Notes: generated from the sequence alone by a model not told the origin. Positions 1-10,207 are shown, counted from the first letter of the stretch. The stretch: 14,000 bases of DNA from Neocallimastix lanati (nom. inval.) (GCA_016946835.1 JACVTC010000008.1:2056001-2070000); one strand, 5' to 3'. Translations and numbers: made by a program.

Positions 1-318
1 TAAAAAAGATTTTTTTCATTAAGATTTGAATATTTTCTTTTTCTTTTTGCTAAAAATATATTAAAGTTTATTCATATTAAAATAATATATATGTTCCTCA
101 GAATTATTGCAAATCTTTTATTAATAATATTTGATTACTGATATCTGATTATTATTAATTTGTGTCCTAATTATAATTATTTGTATTATTATTAATTTTA
201 TATATTTTCATATGTAGTTTAAAATGGTTTAAATGTAGTAATTTTTTAACATTTAATAGATATTTATTTTTGGTTATATTTCTGAGTTTGAACTTAATAA
301 ATAATCCACACTATAATG

Positions 319-346
319 TTTTTTTTTTTTTTTTTTTTTTTTTTTT
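319..346. repeat. Poly(T) tract, 28 bp
   Basis: An uninterrupted run of 28 T (28 A on the other strand). A shorter T-rich run follows at about 371-394. Such runs are common in the non-coding DNA of this window and are not evidence of a terminator. Confidence 0.9.
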
Positions 347-509
347 GTTGCATAATCATATGCACATTAATTTTTTTTCTTTCTTTTTTTTTTTGATTGT
401 TTAGTCAATATTAATTAAGATTAATAAAAATTTCATTATATTTAAGTAACTATCATAAAGTAACATATATAATTAATCACTGATTACAGATAGGATCTTT
501 GATTAATTT

Positions 510-536
510 TTTGATAATAATTTAAGTATTATCAAA
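510..536. repeat. 9-bp perfect inverted repeat (hairpin)
   Basis: TTTGATAAT (510-518) and ATTATCAAA (528-536) are perfect reverse complements separated by 9 bases. In DNA this AT-rich, dyads of this size can arise by chance, so no function is assigned. Confidence 0.5.
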
Positions 537-1455
537 TAGTACATCATTATTTGAGATAGACTATTATAAAATACTTAATATTGATTTATAAGTATAAAAA
601 AATTATTGATCTACAATTGCCCAAATTAATAAAAATTATTTATATTAATTTAATAAAATTTATTAAATATATAATAAATTGCATTCAAAACGATAATATA
701 TATAAGCTAATATAATAATTATAATATTTATAAAAATATCTATTTATTTAATCTTTTAATATTTTATGTATTATTAAAGTATTCACTTATATCATTCATC
801 TATTTTTATATGCTTAATATCAGAATCTCTTTCAGTAATTATATTAATACCCTTTACACAACTATATCTTGATTATCTTATACATTTATGTCTTTTAAAA
901 ACTGAGATTCATTTTTGGAACTAGTTTATTTAATTTGATTTAAAATCAAGAATTTTATTTATGTTAAAATTACTAAAATAAAGATATTATATTAATTTGT
1001 ATAATTATTCATAATTATTATATATATTAAAGTTTTAGAATTATCTTCCATATAAATAATATACCAAAACTCTATATTTATATAAATATATATGTAACAT
1101 AAAATTTAAATTTATTTCATAGCATTAAAAATTTAATCTCACACACTATAATAAAAATAATTTTTTCTTATGAAGTAATATATAGATTATAAAAATTTAT
1201 ATTTTAAAAATATCTAAAATTTAAACTCTAAACTACATAATTTTATATGCTTACATATTATTTTTTACATCTTATTTAATAAGAAGTAACAAAACTTCAT
1301 CAATTCAATTACATAAAATATATATAATTTTTATCAATACTATTAAAGAAAAATAAAATTAAAATATATTATATATAATAAAAAATAAAAAAATATATAT
1401 AATTATTAATTTTAAGCATATGATTTATAATAATTAAATAATTAAATAAAAAAAA

Positions 1456-3168
1456 ATGAATTTAATAATATTAATATTATTATTATTATTATTATCAATA
1501 AAATTTTCTATATCAAAAAAAATTATATATGAAGCAGAAGATGGGATATTAAATAATATAAAAATTTATAAAAATATCCCAAATTATTCTGGAAAAGGTT
1601 ATGTAGGTTTATTTGAAAAAGATGGGGACTCAGTAACTATTACAATAAATATAACTGAAATAGGATATTATAATATATATATTTCATATTTAGCAAATTT
1701 AGGTACTAAAACTAATGATATAATAATTAATGGTCAGGATTCTATTTCATTTGAATTTCCAGAAAATACTAAATTTGAAGAAGTACTTATTGGGTGTTTT
1801 TATTTAAAAAAAGGTGATATTGAAATAATATTTAAAAAAAATTGGGGTTGGATGTATATTGATTATTTAGCAATTGAAAATGTTGAACAAACTAAAATTG
1901 ATTTTTCTAAATTTGACAAAAATTTAGTTAATCCAAATGCAACAGCATCAGCCAAAAAATTGTATCAATATCTTCTTAACAATTATGGGAAAAAAATAAT
2001 TTCTGGTCAAACAGGAAAAGCAGGAGAATTTTGTGAAGAATATGCTAATGGGGAAATTGATTATATTCAAAAGTTAACAAATAAAATGCCTGCTCTTTGG
2101 AATACAGATTTTATATTTGAATCAAAAGATATAAAAGATCAATTTCAAATGCCTAATTATGTACAAAATGGATTAAATTGGTGGAAAAAATATAATGGTA
2201 AAGGAATTCTTAGTATTCAATGGCATTGGAATATGAAAGGTAAAATGGATGAATCACCATCATTTTACTCAAATGATTCCACATTTGATATTGAGCAAGC
2301 TGTAATTGAAAATACATGGGAATACAATAAAGTTATTGTTGATATTGACCATATTGCGAGCATTTTAAAGCAATTACAAGATGTTAACATGCCAGTTATA
2401 TGGCGTCCACTTCATGAAAATGATGGTAATTGGTTTTGGTGGGGTGGGTCAGAACATTCCAAAGCATGTTCTGAATTATGGAAACTATTATACGAAAAAC
2501 TTGTATATGAACATAATATTAATAATCTTATATGGTTATGGAATGGAAAATTAGATGAAAACACGCCCTATGAATATATTGACTTAGTAGGATTAGATAT
2601 TTATTCGACAACTCACGGTTCACACAGAAATGAATATATTAAAGCTTTAACTTTTTTCAATAATACAAAGATGATTGTATTATCAGAAAATGGAAAAATT
2701 CCAGATATAGATAAATGTGTAGAAGAAGAGGCCTGGTGGGGTTATTTCATGACTTGGAATCAGGAATATATATTAACAGAAGATTATAATGATAAAGAAT
2801 TTGTTAAATCAGTTTATAATAATTCATATGTAATAACAATGAATGATTTACCATCATTTAATGTTGAAAATTATGAAGATAATGTTACCCATAATAATGA
2901 TACTAATGGTAATAATAATAATACTAATAATGATAACAATAATAATGATAATAATAATGATGATAATAATAATAATAATGAAAATAGTACAAATAATACC
3001 AATTATGATATTAATGATCCAAATTTAAACGATGAAAGCAATAAAACTAATCAAATTGATATAATACAACAAAATAATGATGAAAATAATAATGGATTTT
3101 CAAATAACAATAATTTATGTTTAGCTTTGTTTATATTAATATTGTTTAACAGTTTATTGTTCATATAA
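1456..3168 (+). CDS. Secreted CBM35-GH26 glycoside hydrolase, probable endo-beta-mannanase, putatively GPI-anchored
   Basis: A 570-residue intact single-exon gene. Residues 1-20 are a signal peptide with an Ile/Leu core, so the product is secreted. Residues 25-141 form a CBM35-like carbohydrate-binding module: it opens with YEAEDG and closes with a Trp-rich strand ending in YIDYLAIENV. Residues 152-462 form the GH26 (beta/alpha)8 catalytic domain: HW at 257-258, WRPLHE at 316-321 with E321 as predicted acid/base, DIY at 381-383, LSENG at 409-413 with E411 as predicted nucleophile, and W434 near the substrate. No catalytic residue is missing. GH26 enzymes mostly cleave beta-1,4-mannan, but lichenase and exo-acting members exist, so the exact substrate is inferred. 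Residues 476-553 are an Asn-rich linker, and 554-570 a terminal hydrophobic segment with no charge after it, like a GPI signal. There is no Cys-rich dockerin. Lack of introns agrees with the bacterial origin proposed for many gut-fungal hydrolases. Confidence 0.96.
   Translation: MNLIILILLLLLLSIKFSISKKIIYEAEDGILNNIKIYKNIPNYSGKGYVGLFEKDGDSVTITINITEIGYYNIYISYLANLGTKTNDIIINGQDSISFEFPENTKFEEVLIGCFYLKKGDIEIIFKKNWGWMYIDYLAIENVEQTKIDFSKFDKNLVNPNATASAKKLYQYLLNNYGKKIISGQTGKAGEFCEEYANGEIDYIQKLTNKMPALWNTDFIFESKDIKDQFQMPNYVQNGLNWWKKYNGKGILSIQWHWNMKGKMDESPSFYSNDSTFDIEQAVIENTWEYNKVIVDIDHIASILKQLQDVNMPVIWRPLHENDGNWFWWGGSEHSKACSELWKLLYEKLVYEHNINNLIWLWNGKLDENTPYEYIDLVGLDIYSTTHGSHRNEYIKALTFFNNTKMIVLSENGKIPDIDKCVEEEAWWGYFMTWNQEYILTEDYNDKEFVKSVYNNSYVITMNDLPSFNVENYEDNVTHNNDTNGNNNNTNNDNNNNDNNNDDNNNNNENSTNNTNYDINDPNLNDESNKTNQIDIIQQNNDENNNGFSNNNNLCLALFILILFNSLLFI
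2881..3114 (+). repeat. Coding AAT-type microsatellite: Asn-rich linker
   Basis: Within the GH26 gene this stretch encodes residues 476-553, mostly Asn with Asp, Glu, Thr and Ser. It is built from imperfect AAT/GAT repeats in the AAT=Asn register. It separates the catalytic domain from the C-terminal hydrophobic tail and has many potential N- and O-glycosylation sites, so it probably acts as a flexible, glycosylated wall-spanning stalk. Length is likely to vary between strains because of the repeats. Confidence 0.85.
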
Positions 3169-3630
3169 TAAACTTTCCTAATAATATTTCTTCAATAATT
3201 ATATTTAAAATTTAAAATATATTAAAATTTAAGCAATTTTTTTTTTTTTAGAATTTCATTATGTAGCAGTTAATTTATTTTTATAGTATTTATATTTTAA
3301 TAATTTTATAAATATTTGTATTAAACCAATGATATGATATATTTATGTATGTATGTATTTAATACTAAAGTATAATTTAAATAATTAACTCTCTAAAAAA
3401 AAAAGCACAATAAATATAAATAAAATAGTATAAAATATTGATAAGGTTAATATTTATTACATTAAAATTATATATTATAATATTAAAACAATATTAAATA
3501 ATTTATTTTATGTAAATAATTAAATTTAAAATATTTATAAAAGCCAAATATATAAATAAATTTACATTATTTTATATTATTATATTATTTTATTAATTAA
3601 ATCATTTTTTAAAAAAAATATAATATTTTA

Positions 3631-3680
<50 letters not shown>

Positions 3681-3707
3681 GAAAATAAAATTTAATAAAG
3701 TTAATAA

Positions 3708-3753
<46 letters not shown>

Positions 3754-4074
3754 TGTAAAAAAAAAAATTTAATAAAGTTGATAATAAAAAAAAAAAAAAA
3801 AAAAATTATATCAATTATTATGATGATATGAGCTCCTGGTAAATTTTTATAATTACATATATTTATAGAAAGAAATATGTATTAAGTTATAGAAATAATA
3901 ATAATATTAAACATATATTGATGTTTCATTCATTAGATATATACATTTTGATTAAACTTAACTGATATACAAGTGGGTATATATAATATATAAATAAATA
4001 TTATATATTATTAGTCAAATTAATAAAAACAAAATCAATATAATTCAACTTTATATTAACACTATTTCAATTTC
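3169..4074. other. Intergenic spacer, 3' flank of the GH26 gene
   Basis: No gene is visible on either strand. It should hold the 3' UTR and polyadenylation site of the GH26 gene, but AATAAA-like strings are too frequent here to identify it. The main structures are the A-tract tandem unit at 3636-3805 and, at its right end, the first target-site copy of the retroelement. Confidence 0.7.
3636..3805. repeat. Tandem unit of poly(A) plus 21-bp core, about 77-bp period
   Basis: Three A runs (3636-3678, 43 bp; 3711-3751, 41 bp; 3786-3805, 20 bp) are separated by two similar spacers. The spacers share a 21-bp core, AAAATTTAATAAAGTTRATAA, at 3687-3707 and 3764-3784, differing at one base. The offset is 77 bp, so this is a local tandem duplication of an A tract plus spacer. 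Confidence 0.85.
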
Positions 4075-4088
4075 AATCAATTATGTTG
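4075..4088 (+). repeat. Target-site duplication, left copy
   Basis: AATCAATTATGTTG, identical to 4661-4674. The base before it is C here and A at the right copy, and the base after it is G here and A there, so identity stops exactly at these edges. The first two A may belong to the tail, giving a certain length of 12 bp. Confidence 0.88.
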
Positions 4089-4167
4089 GTCGAACCAGAT
4101 TCTATTCTAATGCTAGTCCGTGAGCCAGCAAGCATAAGGCTCCTTGTTCGATCCCGTCCCATGACCA
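4089..4167 (+). other. Degenerate tRNA-like 5' head of the retroelement
   Basis: The ends can pair as in an acceptor stem: GGTC at 4088-4091 with GACC at 4163-4166, giving a unit of 79 nt. A T-loop-like string TTCGATC lies at 4147-4153 and a D-arm-like TAGTCCGTGAG at 4114-4124. The T stem flanking the loop does not pair and no clear anticodon arm can be drawn, so this is not a functional tRNA gene but a worn tRNA-derived promoter head. Confidence 0.55.
4114..4155 (+). promoter_or_regulatory. Possible internal Pol III promoter (A and B boxes)
   Basis: The B box candidate TGTTCGATCCC (4145-4155) matches the consensus GGTTCGANNCC at 10 of 11 positions. The A box candidate TAGTCCGTGAG (4114-4124) is weaker, and the 31-bp A-to-B distance is shorter than in most tRNA genes. 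T runs of 4-5 at about 4168 and 4183 would stop Pol III early, so full-length transcription from this promoter is doubtful. Confidence 0.45.
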
Positions 4168-4564
4168 TTTTCCTAACAAGAGGTTTTTACAGAATAAGGT
4201 GGTTAGGTTTACAAGTAAGTATTTCTCCTTATATATATTATTCTAAATATCCTAAGTAATATAGACAAGATACTATCTTAACTGTGGGCCTGAGAGGGTT
4301 GCGCAAGTATTGTCATTTAATATATTTAGGAGGGAATCATTTGCATTTGGGTACATGATTTCACGTGTATTCTACTAAATTGCAATCTTTCTGACGTTTA
4401 TGCATTTGCCAAGGAAGCTAGTACATATATTAATTGGTTAGGTTATAATTGTTTCTATTAAAAGGGAAATTAGGAACTGGAGAAGTACTACGAGAAAAAG
4501 CATTCTAGAAAATCCTCAGCAATAATATGTATGTCAGAGCTCCAATGCTGAATACTTAGTAAGG

Positions 4565-4616
4565 GTCCAGTTGGGACATTTCAGCCGATATTGAAGTGTT
4601 AGGACTACCTCAATAT
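4565..4616 (+). other. Two adjacent hairpins at the 3' end of the retroelement RNA
   Basis: GTCC/GGAC (4565-4568 with 4574-4577, 5-nt loop) and ATATTGA/TCAATAT (4588-4594 with 4610-4616, the stem continuing inward with one mismatch) lie 30-80 nt before the A tail. A wider TCAGCA/TGCTGA pairing (4516-4521 with 4546-4551) precedes them. A structured 3' end next to the tail could be what a partner LINE enzyme recognises, but that is inference. Confidence 0.4.
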
Positions 4617-4660
4617 TTTCACAAAGAGCTGTAACATAATGAAGCAAAAAAAAAAAAAAA

Positions 4661-4674
4661 AATCAATTATGTTG
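4661..4674 (+). repeat. Target-site duplication, right copy
   Basis: Identical to 4075-4088, directly after the A tail and directly before another A run (from 4675), so the element landed beside an existing A tract. Confidence 0.88.
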
Positions 4675-5585
4675 AAAAAAAAAAAAAAATAAAAATTTTA
4701 ATCAAAAGCCTGTTATTAGAATTAAATCGAAATGTGTTATACTGAATCAAAAATATCTTAAAAGATATTTATTAAATAATGTAGTGATGTTCTTCATATA
4801 TTATAACTACTGTGTGTTTAATAATAATAAAGAAGAAAATTTAATATTGTCAGATTCACTATATCATTTATAATCTTTCAAGATTATCGTAATGGTAAAA
4901 TGGTATTTTACTGTTAAATTCAAAATAATATTAAGAAGATATTAATACTAAATTTATATATTATGTCTATATTATCAAGTCGTAATATATGAAAAAGAAA
5001 TAAAGCGATATTTATGACTATTAATTATAAATTAAAACCAAATAAAAAATAATAAATATTGCTAAAACCTTTTAAAAACAAATATTAATAAATTTATAAT
5101 ATAAGCAATAATAATATATATTAATTTTAATTATTTCTATCACAATATATAATAAACTTTATTTCTAATAAACTTTAAATTTTTTAATTTTAAATGTTAA
5201 TATAACCAGATATATGAATAAAATATAATTAATAAATTTTCTATTAATAATTTTTTAATAAATAATTACTACAGAAAAATTATATAAATATATAAATATA
5301 TATAATATGATGAACCATAAAACCATATAATGATATAATGGTATTTAAATTATAATATGATAAAATCATCGTTCTATATCAATAAATAAAATATTTTACT
5401 TGTAATAAAAAAAAACAAAATAAAAAAAACAAAATAAAAAAAAAAAATGAAAATAAGAAAATATATATATAATATATATATATAATTCAAGAATGATAAT
5501 ATCCTAATTAATATTATTAGATTTATATTACATAACTAAAAATTTAAATAAAATAAAATATTTAATATAATAACGAGATACTATC
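4675..5585. other. Intergenic spacer upstream of the OSCP1-like gene
   Basis: No gene or exon is recognisable. The stretch contains A runs (4675-4689 and near 5406-5447), two close dyads at 4870-4911, and an AT-alternating patch near 5460-5485. The 5' UTR and promoter of the OSCP1-like gene must lie here, but no specific element stands out. Confidence 0.65.
4870..4911. repeat. Two consecutive perfect dyads
   Basis: ATAATCTT-TC-AAGATTAT (4870-4887) is followed 7 bp later by GTAAAAT-GGT-ATTTTAC (4895-4911). The second can form a 7-bp stem with a 3-nt loop. The pair lies about 700 bp before the OSCP1-like start codon. Function is unknown. Confidence 0.45.
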
Positions 5586-7752
5586 ATGTCTGAGCATACT
5601 TTGCCTATCCTTATTATTAATCTAATAGGAGAATTATCATGTATTATCTAATATATCTAATATGTTAATGATATATTAATAAGTTTTTAAAAAAATATAT
5701 CATTAATATTATTATTTAAAATAAGCTAACTTTATACATCTGTACAAACATTTTAATAATAAAATAGTAATATCAATTTTATTTTTATTAATAAAATACA
5801 TTTATATTTAATTAAATGTAGATATTCTTCAAAATCGATTTAAAGCTTATGGAATTCCATTTGAAAAAACTTATGATTGTAATTTTATAAATTGTTTATT
5901 ACTTAATAAATAAAATTTTAATATTAATTTCATTATATTACAAATGAACCTTTTAAATATATTAAATATTACATCATATTAATGAATATATACATATTAA
6001 ATAACTAAAGTCATGGAAGAATTATATACAGAAATATTTGACCCAAACAATATTATACGATATAAATTTCCACAAGTATTACCTAGTCATTTAAAACCAA
6101 TAAGAGATTCTTTAAATCAATTATTAAAATCATTAAGCTTTAAAATTTTAGGTGGTGGTTTTGATAAAGTAAGCTATATAAGATAATATATTAAATATTT
6201 TTTTAAATAATAAAAAATATAAAAACGAAACTACTCAATATATTTCTATTAATATACTTTTATAAAAAAAGAAAAATAATAAATATTAACTATATGAAAT
6301 AATAATTATATAATAAGCTATTTAATATGATGATTATGTCACTAAAATATCATTTTGTAAATTGCAAAGAAAGTAGAGATATTTTAAATTTGACTTCGGT
6401 AAATTTTTAATTTATCCAAATTATTAATTAATTTTATTTATTAATGTAATCAATAATATATATATTTACATATTAGATTCATTTAGAATCCATGATAAAA
6501 TATGTTCAAAATCCATATACGGGATGTCAACTGAAACAACTAAAGCAACGAATAATTCAAGTATATAATATTTATATATTTATACATACTTAATTATATG
6601 AAATCTATAATTAATATTTTTCATTTTTAATAGTATTTATTAAAATTATTTTATAACTCTATAAATATAATTTCCATTATTATTATTATTATTATTATTA
6701 ATCATTTAGGAATATACAAATTTACCTAATTTCTATTTTTTTATTATAAGACAGGATATATTAAAATTAATATCAGGAAAGAAACGAAAAATTAGAATAT
6801 TAATGAATCTAAATAGGCAAGATTCATCAGGAAATGTTTATAAACATAATAAATTTATTTTATTAAATAAAGATCAGATTAAACATGGTGAAAATGAGTT
6901 TGATAATGAATTCTTGAGAAATGCAATAAGTGAGAAGAAAGTGATAAATTATAGGTATACATAAAAAATATTAAAAGTATAAAGTAATTTAAAAAATTAA
7001 AATATAAAATTAACAATTATAAGCATTTACATAAATTAAAAAAATTACTTTAATATATTCTTTTTATTATAATTATTATTTTATTAAATATTAACAAATA
7101 AATAAGATACTATAATAAGCATGGTGATGTTATTACAAAAAATAATGATATTTGTAAGGATATAGTTATAAATCCATTCATAATGACATTTGAGTATAAA
7201 ATTAATATGTAATTAAAATTAAATTGAATAATAATATACACAATCTTTTCCTATATAACTTATAAATTTTGTCATATCAAAAATGAAATTATCGAAAATC
7301 ATTTAATAATAAATAACTAAGATGATATTGTTAATATCAATAAATATTATAATCAAATATAAATTAAAATATACCAAAATTTTTATATCATGTTTAATTA
7401 ATAATACAATTTGATGTAATATATTAAGAAATATTAATAACCAAAGTATTAGATAATATATTAAATGCTTTATTATGAACAAAAAAAAAAAAAAAAATAT
7501 TATAATAAATTAGTTTAATAATCAGGAGTATAAATTAATATTTTTCATAATAAAATAAATTAATTTATAATCTTATAATTTAGATATAATTTAGATATAC
7601 TAATACGTATTAGAATATTAAGAAAAAGAATAAAATTCGTTAAAAAACAATTTTTAGAATCAATAAAGCAATAAATTTTAATTATTATTTTTTAAATATT
7701 GTATTGTTTTATTCTTATAAAATTATTATTTTTTTAATATGTATTATTAATA

Positions 7753-7801
<49 letters not shown>

Positions 7802-10161
7802 ATCAATATCTTTTTGATGAAAGATTTGATTATCCTGAGATACCAAACAAGGTATAATTATCTTTATTTTAATGATATTTTATATCTCTCAGAAATATCA
7901 AAAAATAAAAATTAAAAAAAATTATTATTAATTATTCCATACTTAATTTTTATTCAAAACGATTAATTATAAATTTAAACCATTAATCTTATTATTATTA
8001 TAATTAAAATAATTATTATTATACTAATTTTAAATTTATTCCTTAAATTAAATATATATTTATTATTTATATTAAAGATAAATATATTTAATCAAAATAA
8101 TGATAGCAATATTACAAGTATAAACAATAATAATAACGATACAAGTTCTTCATCAAGATTAGCTATAAATTTACTTGATGAATTAAGAGACCTTATAAAT
8201 CCATCTGTAAAAAAATTTATGATAATATCATATTAATCATAAATGTTTATTTTTTGAAATAACGAATATTTTAATTATTTATTATATTGAATAATAACAA
8301 ATGTTTTTTTTTTTTTACTCATAATTAAATATATATATTTATATTACAGACCACCAATTTAGTAAATAAGAAAAGTAAATCATCATTAATAAAACAAAAT
8401 CGAGATGAAAATGATGAATGGAATTCAATACATGATCATCTTATACAGAACTCTAACAATATAGAATTATTAAACAATGATTCATTAAATAATAATAATA
8501 ATAATAATGAATTTTATAAAAAAAGGGCACACTCAGTAAGTATAGATATACATTCATTCTATAATGATATAAAAGAAAAAAACGATTCTCATAATACCAG
8601 TGAAAATGAACTTTTATCTTCACCACTATATAAAAGACGTGTAGAAAGTTTAAATAATGTGATTAACTCTTATAGTAATGATAAAAATAGTTTCAATACA
8701 TCACTAAAAGAAAGGAATTCTATTCCAAGTTTAAATATATCTATTAAAGATTTAAAAAGTAAATTTGAGTCCAATACTAGCCTATTACATGATTCTGTAT
8801 CCTATAAAGAAAATGCTAAAACGGAATATATAGAGGTAACATATAACATTTTAAAATAAATTAATATATAAGAAAAAAAAAAAAGAAAAAAAAATTATTA
8901 AAAATAATTAATTTTATAATTATTGTTAATATAGACAAATAAGATATATCTAATAATAATATTAATAGTAAAATATATAATAAAAAAAGAAATAAAAAGA
9001 AAAAATATTAAAATAATTAATTTCATAATTATTGTTAATAAGACAAATAATATATATATATATATAATAAAATAGTAATTTATAATTTATATAATATAAA
9101 CTATAAACAAAATTTCAATTACAATAAAAAATGAAAAATAAATATAAATTATACATCAATGCATAGTAAATGAATATTTGATAAATAATTAAAATATAAG
9201 AACAACTAATAATAAATAATTGAATTTTGAAACATTATAGTAATTAATAAATAAAGGAAAAAAGAAAAAGACAAAAGGAAAATTAAATGAAAATTGAAAT
9301 AATATTTTTATTACTATTATTATGATTATTATATTAATTAGTATAGTTTAATAAATTTGGTTAATATGGAACATTAAGAAAATAGAGATTTTTTGTTACA
9401 AATTTTTAATATCAAAGATATAAAAATTTTAATTATTAATCATTAATGTTTCTGAAAAAAAATAATCCAAAATTTAATTTTACCATACTAATTTTAATAC
9501 ATTAAACTTAATTTAAATATTCTAATATATTAATCGTTTTTTTAAATTCATATCAAACTATAATATACAAAATTAAATCCTTCTCAAAATGTAAGATGAT
9601 TAAAATGATAATATATTATTAAAATAGAAAGAATAATTAATAATTTTAATTTATTCTATACTAAAGGTATGCATGTATAACTAATTCAGGAAGGAAATAA
9701 AAGTGGAACAAGTCATGTTAATCATAGTTTCAGGTTAATATTATATTAATGATATATTTTTATAATTTAAATTATAATTATTATTTTTAAAATTATAGAT
9801 TAATAATAATAAATATTATAATTATAATTAAAACTTTAGTAGTTTATTAATGTTAAGTCTATAGTAATAGAATATGAAAAACAAATTTTTTTAGTTAAAA
9901 GTAATATATAATAGTTTTAATTTTAGTAGAGTAATAATAATAATATAATTTAAAAGAACAAATTTAGTCATTATATATAATATAAAACAGCTTTAATAAT
10001 AATAATAATATTATTATTACTATTATTGTTATTTTCATTAATTATCAATTTTATATTATTTATTACACTAATAATATTAAATAAAAATACAATGATAATA
10101 ATGATAATAATAATAGTTAAGAATAATTTTATTTATATTAATAAGATAATATAATAATTTC

Positions 10162-10207
<46 letters not shown>

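Larger units (their letters stand above)
1..1455. other. AT-rich intergenic spacer, 5' flank of the GH26 gene
   Basis: No coding region, RNA gene or mobile element is recognisable on either strand. The stretch is almost entirely A and T with runs of T and a few short dyads. It must contain the promoter and 5' UTR of the GH26 gene that starts at 1456, but TATA-like strings occur throughout, so no promoter element can be singled out. The bases just before the ATG are a run of A, a context often seen in very AT-rich fungi. Confidence 0.7.
4075..4674 (+). mobile_element. SINE-like poly(A) retroelement with target-site duplication
   Basis: The body (4089-4645) is visibly richer in G+C (about 40% by eye) than the flanking DNA (well under 20%). 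It ends in an A run (4646-4662, the last two bases shared with the duplication). The whole is bracketed by a perfect 14-bp direct repeat, AATCAATTATGTTG, at 4075-4088 and 4661-4674. A tail of A plus a duplication of 12-14 bp is the signature of target-primed reverse transcription by a LINE reverse transcriptase. The first 79 bases look tRNA-like, as in SINEs. No protein of useful length is encoded on either strand, so it would be non-autonomous. At about 560 bp plus tail it is long for a SINE; a retrocopy of another non-coding RNA is the alternative. The perfect duplication suggests a fairly recent insertion. Confidence 0.82.

Noticed and set aside
2843-3028. Met/Ile-rich frame inside the GH26 gene
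   Set aside because: It is the shifted frame of the AAT linker repeats.
3806-3965. C/D snoRNA (TGATGA near 3820 and CTGA at 3962)
   Set aside because: The boxes are about 140 bp apart with no terminal stem; such words arise by chance.
4089-4167. Functional tRNA gene
   Set aside because: The T stem does not pair, no anticodon stem can be drawn, and the acceptor stem has only four good pairs.
4110-4262. Small open frame in the retroelement starting MLVREPASIRLL
   Set aside because: About 50 codons, no recognisable family, overlaps the tRNA-like head and reaches its stop just after leaving it; probably chance in G+C-richer DNA.
6013-6180. Start codon of a separate gene at 6013 (MEELYTEIF)
   Set aside because: The Met follows a phase-1 acceptor giving F-MEEL, which matches the internal FMDEL motif of the OSCP1 family, and the true N-terminus lies at 5586.
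8659-8859. Separate small gene starting MINSYSNDKNSF
   Set aside because: It is the last part of the 8350-8835 exon read through its donor into the intron; the frame is open upstream to the acceptor at 8349.
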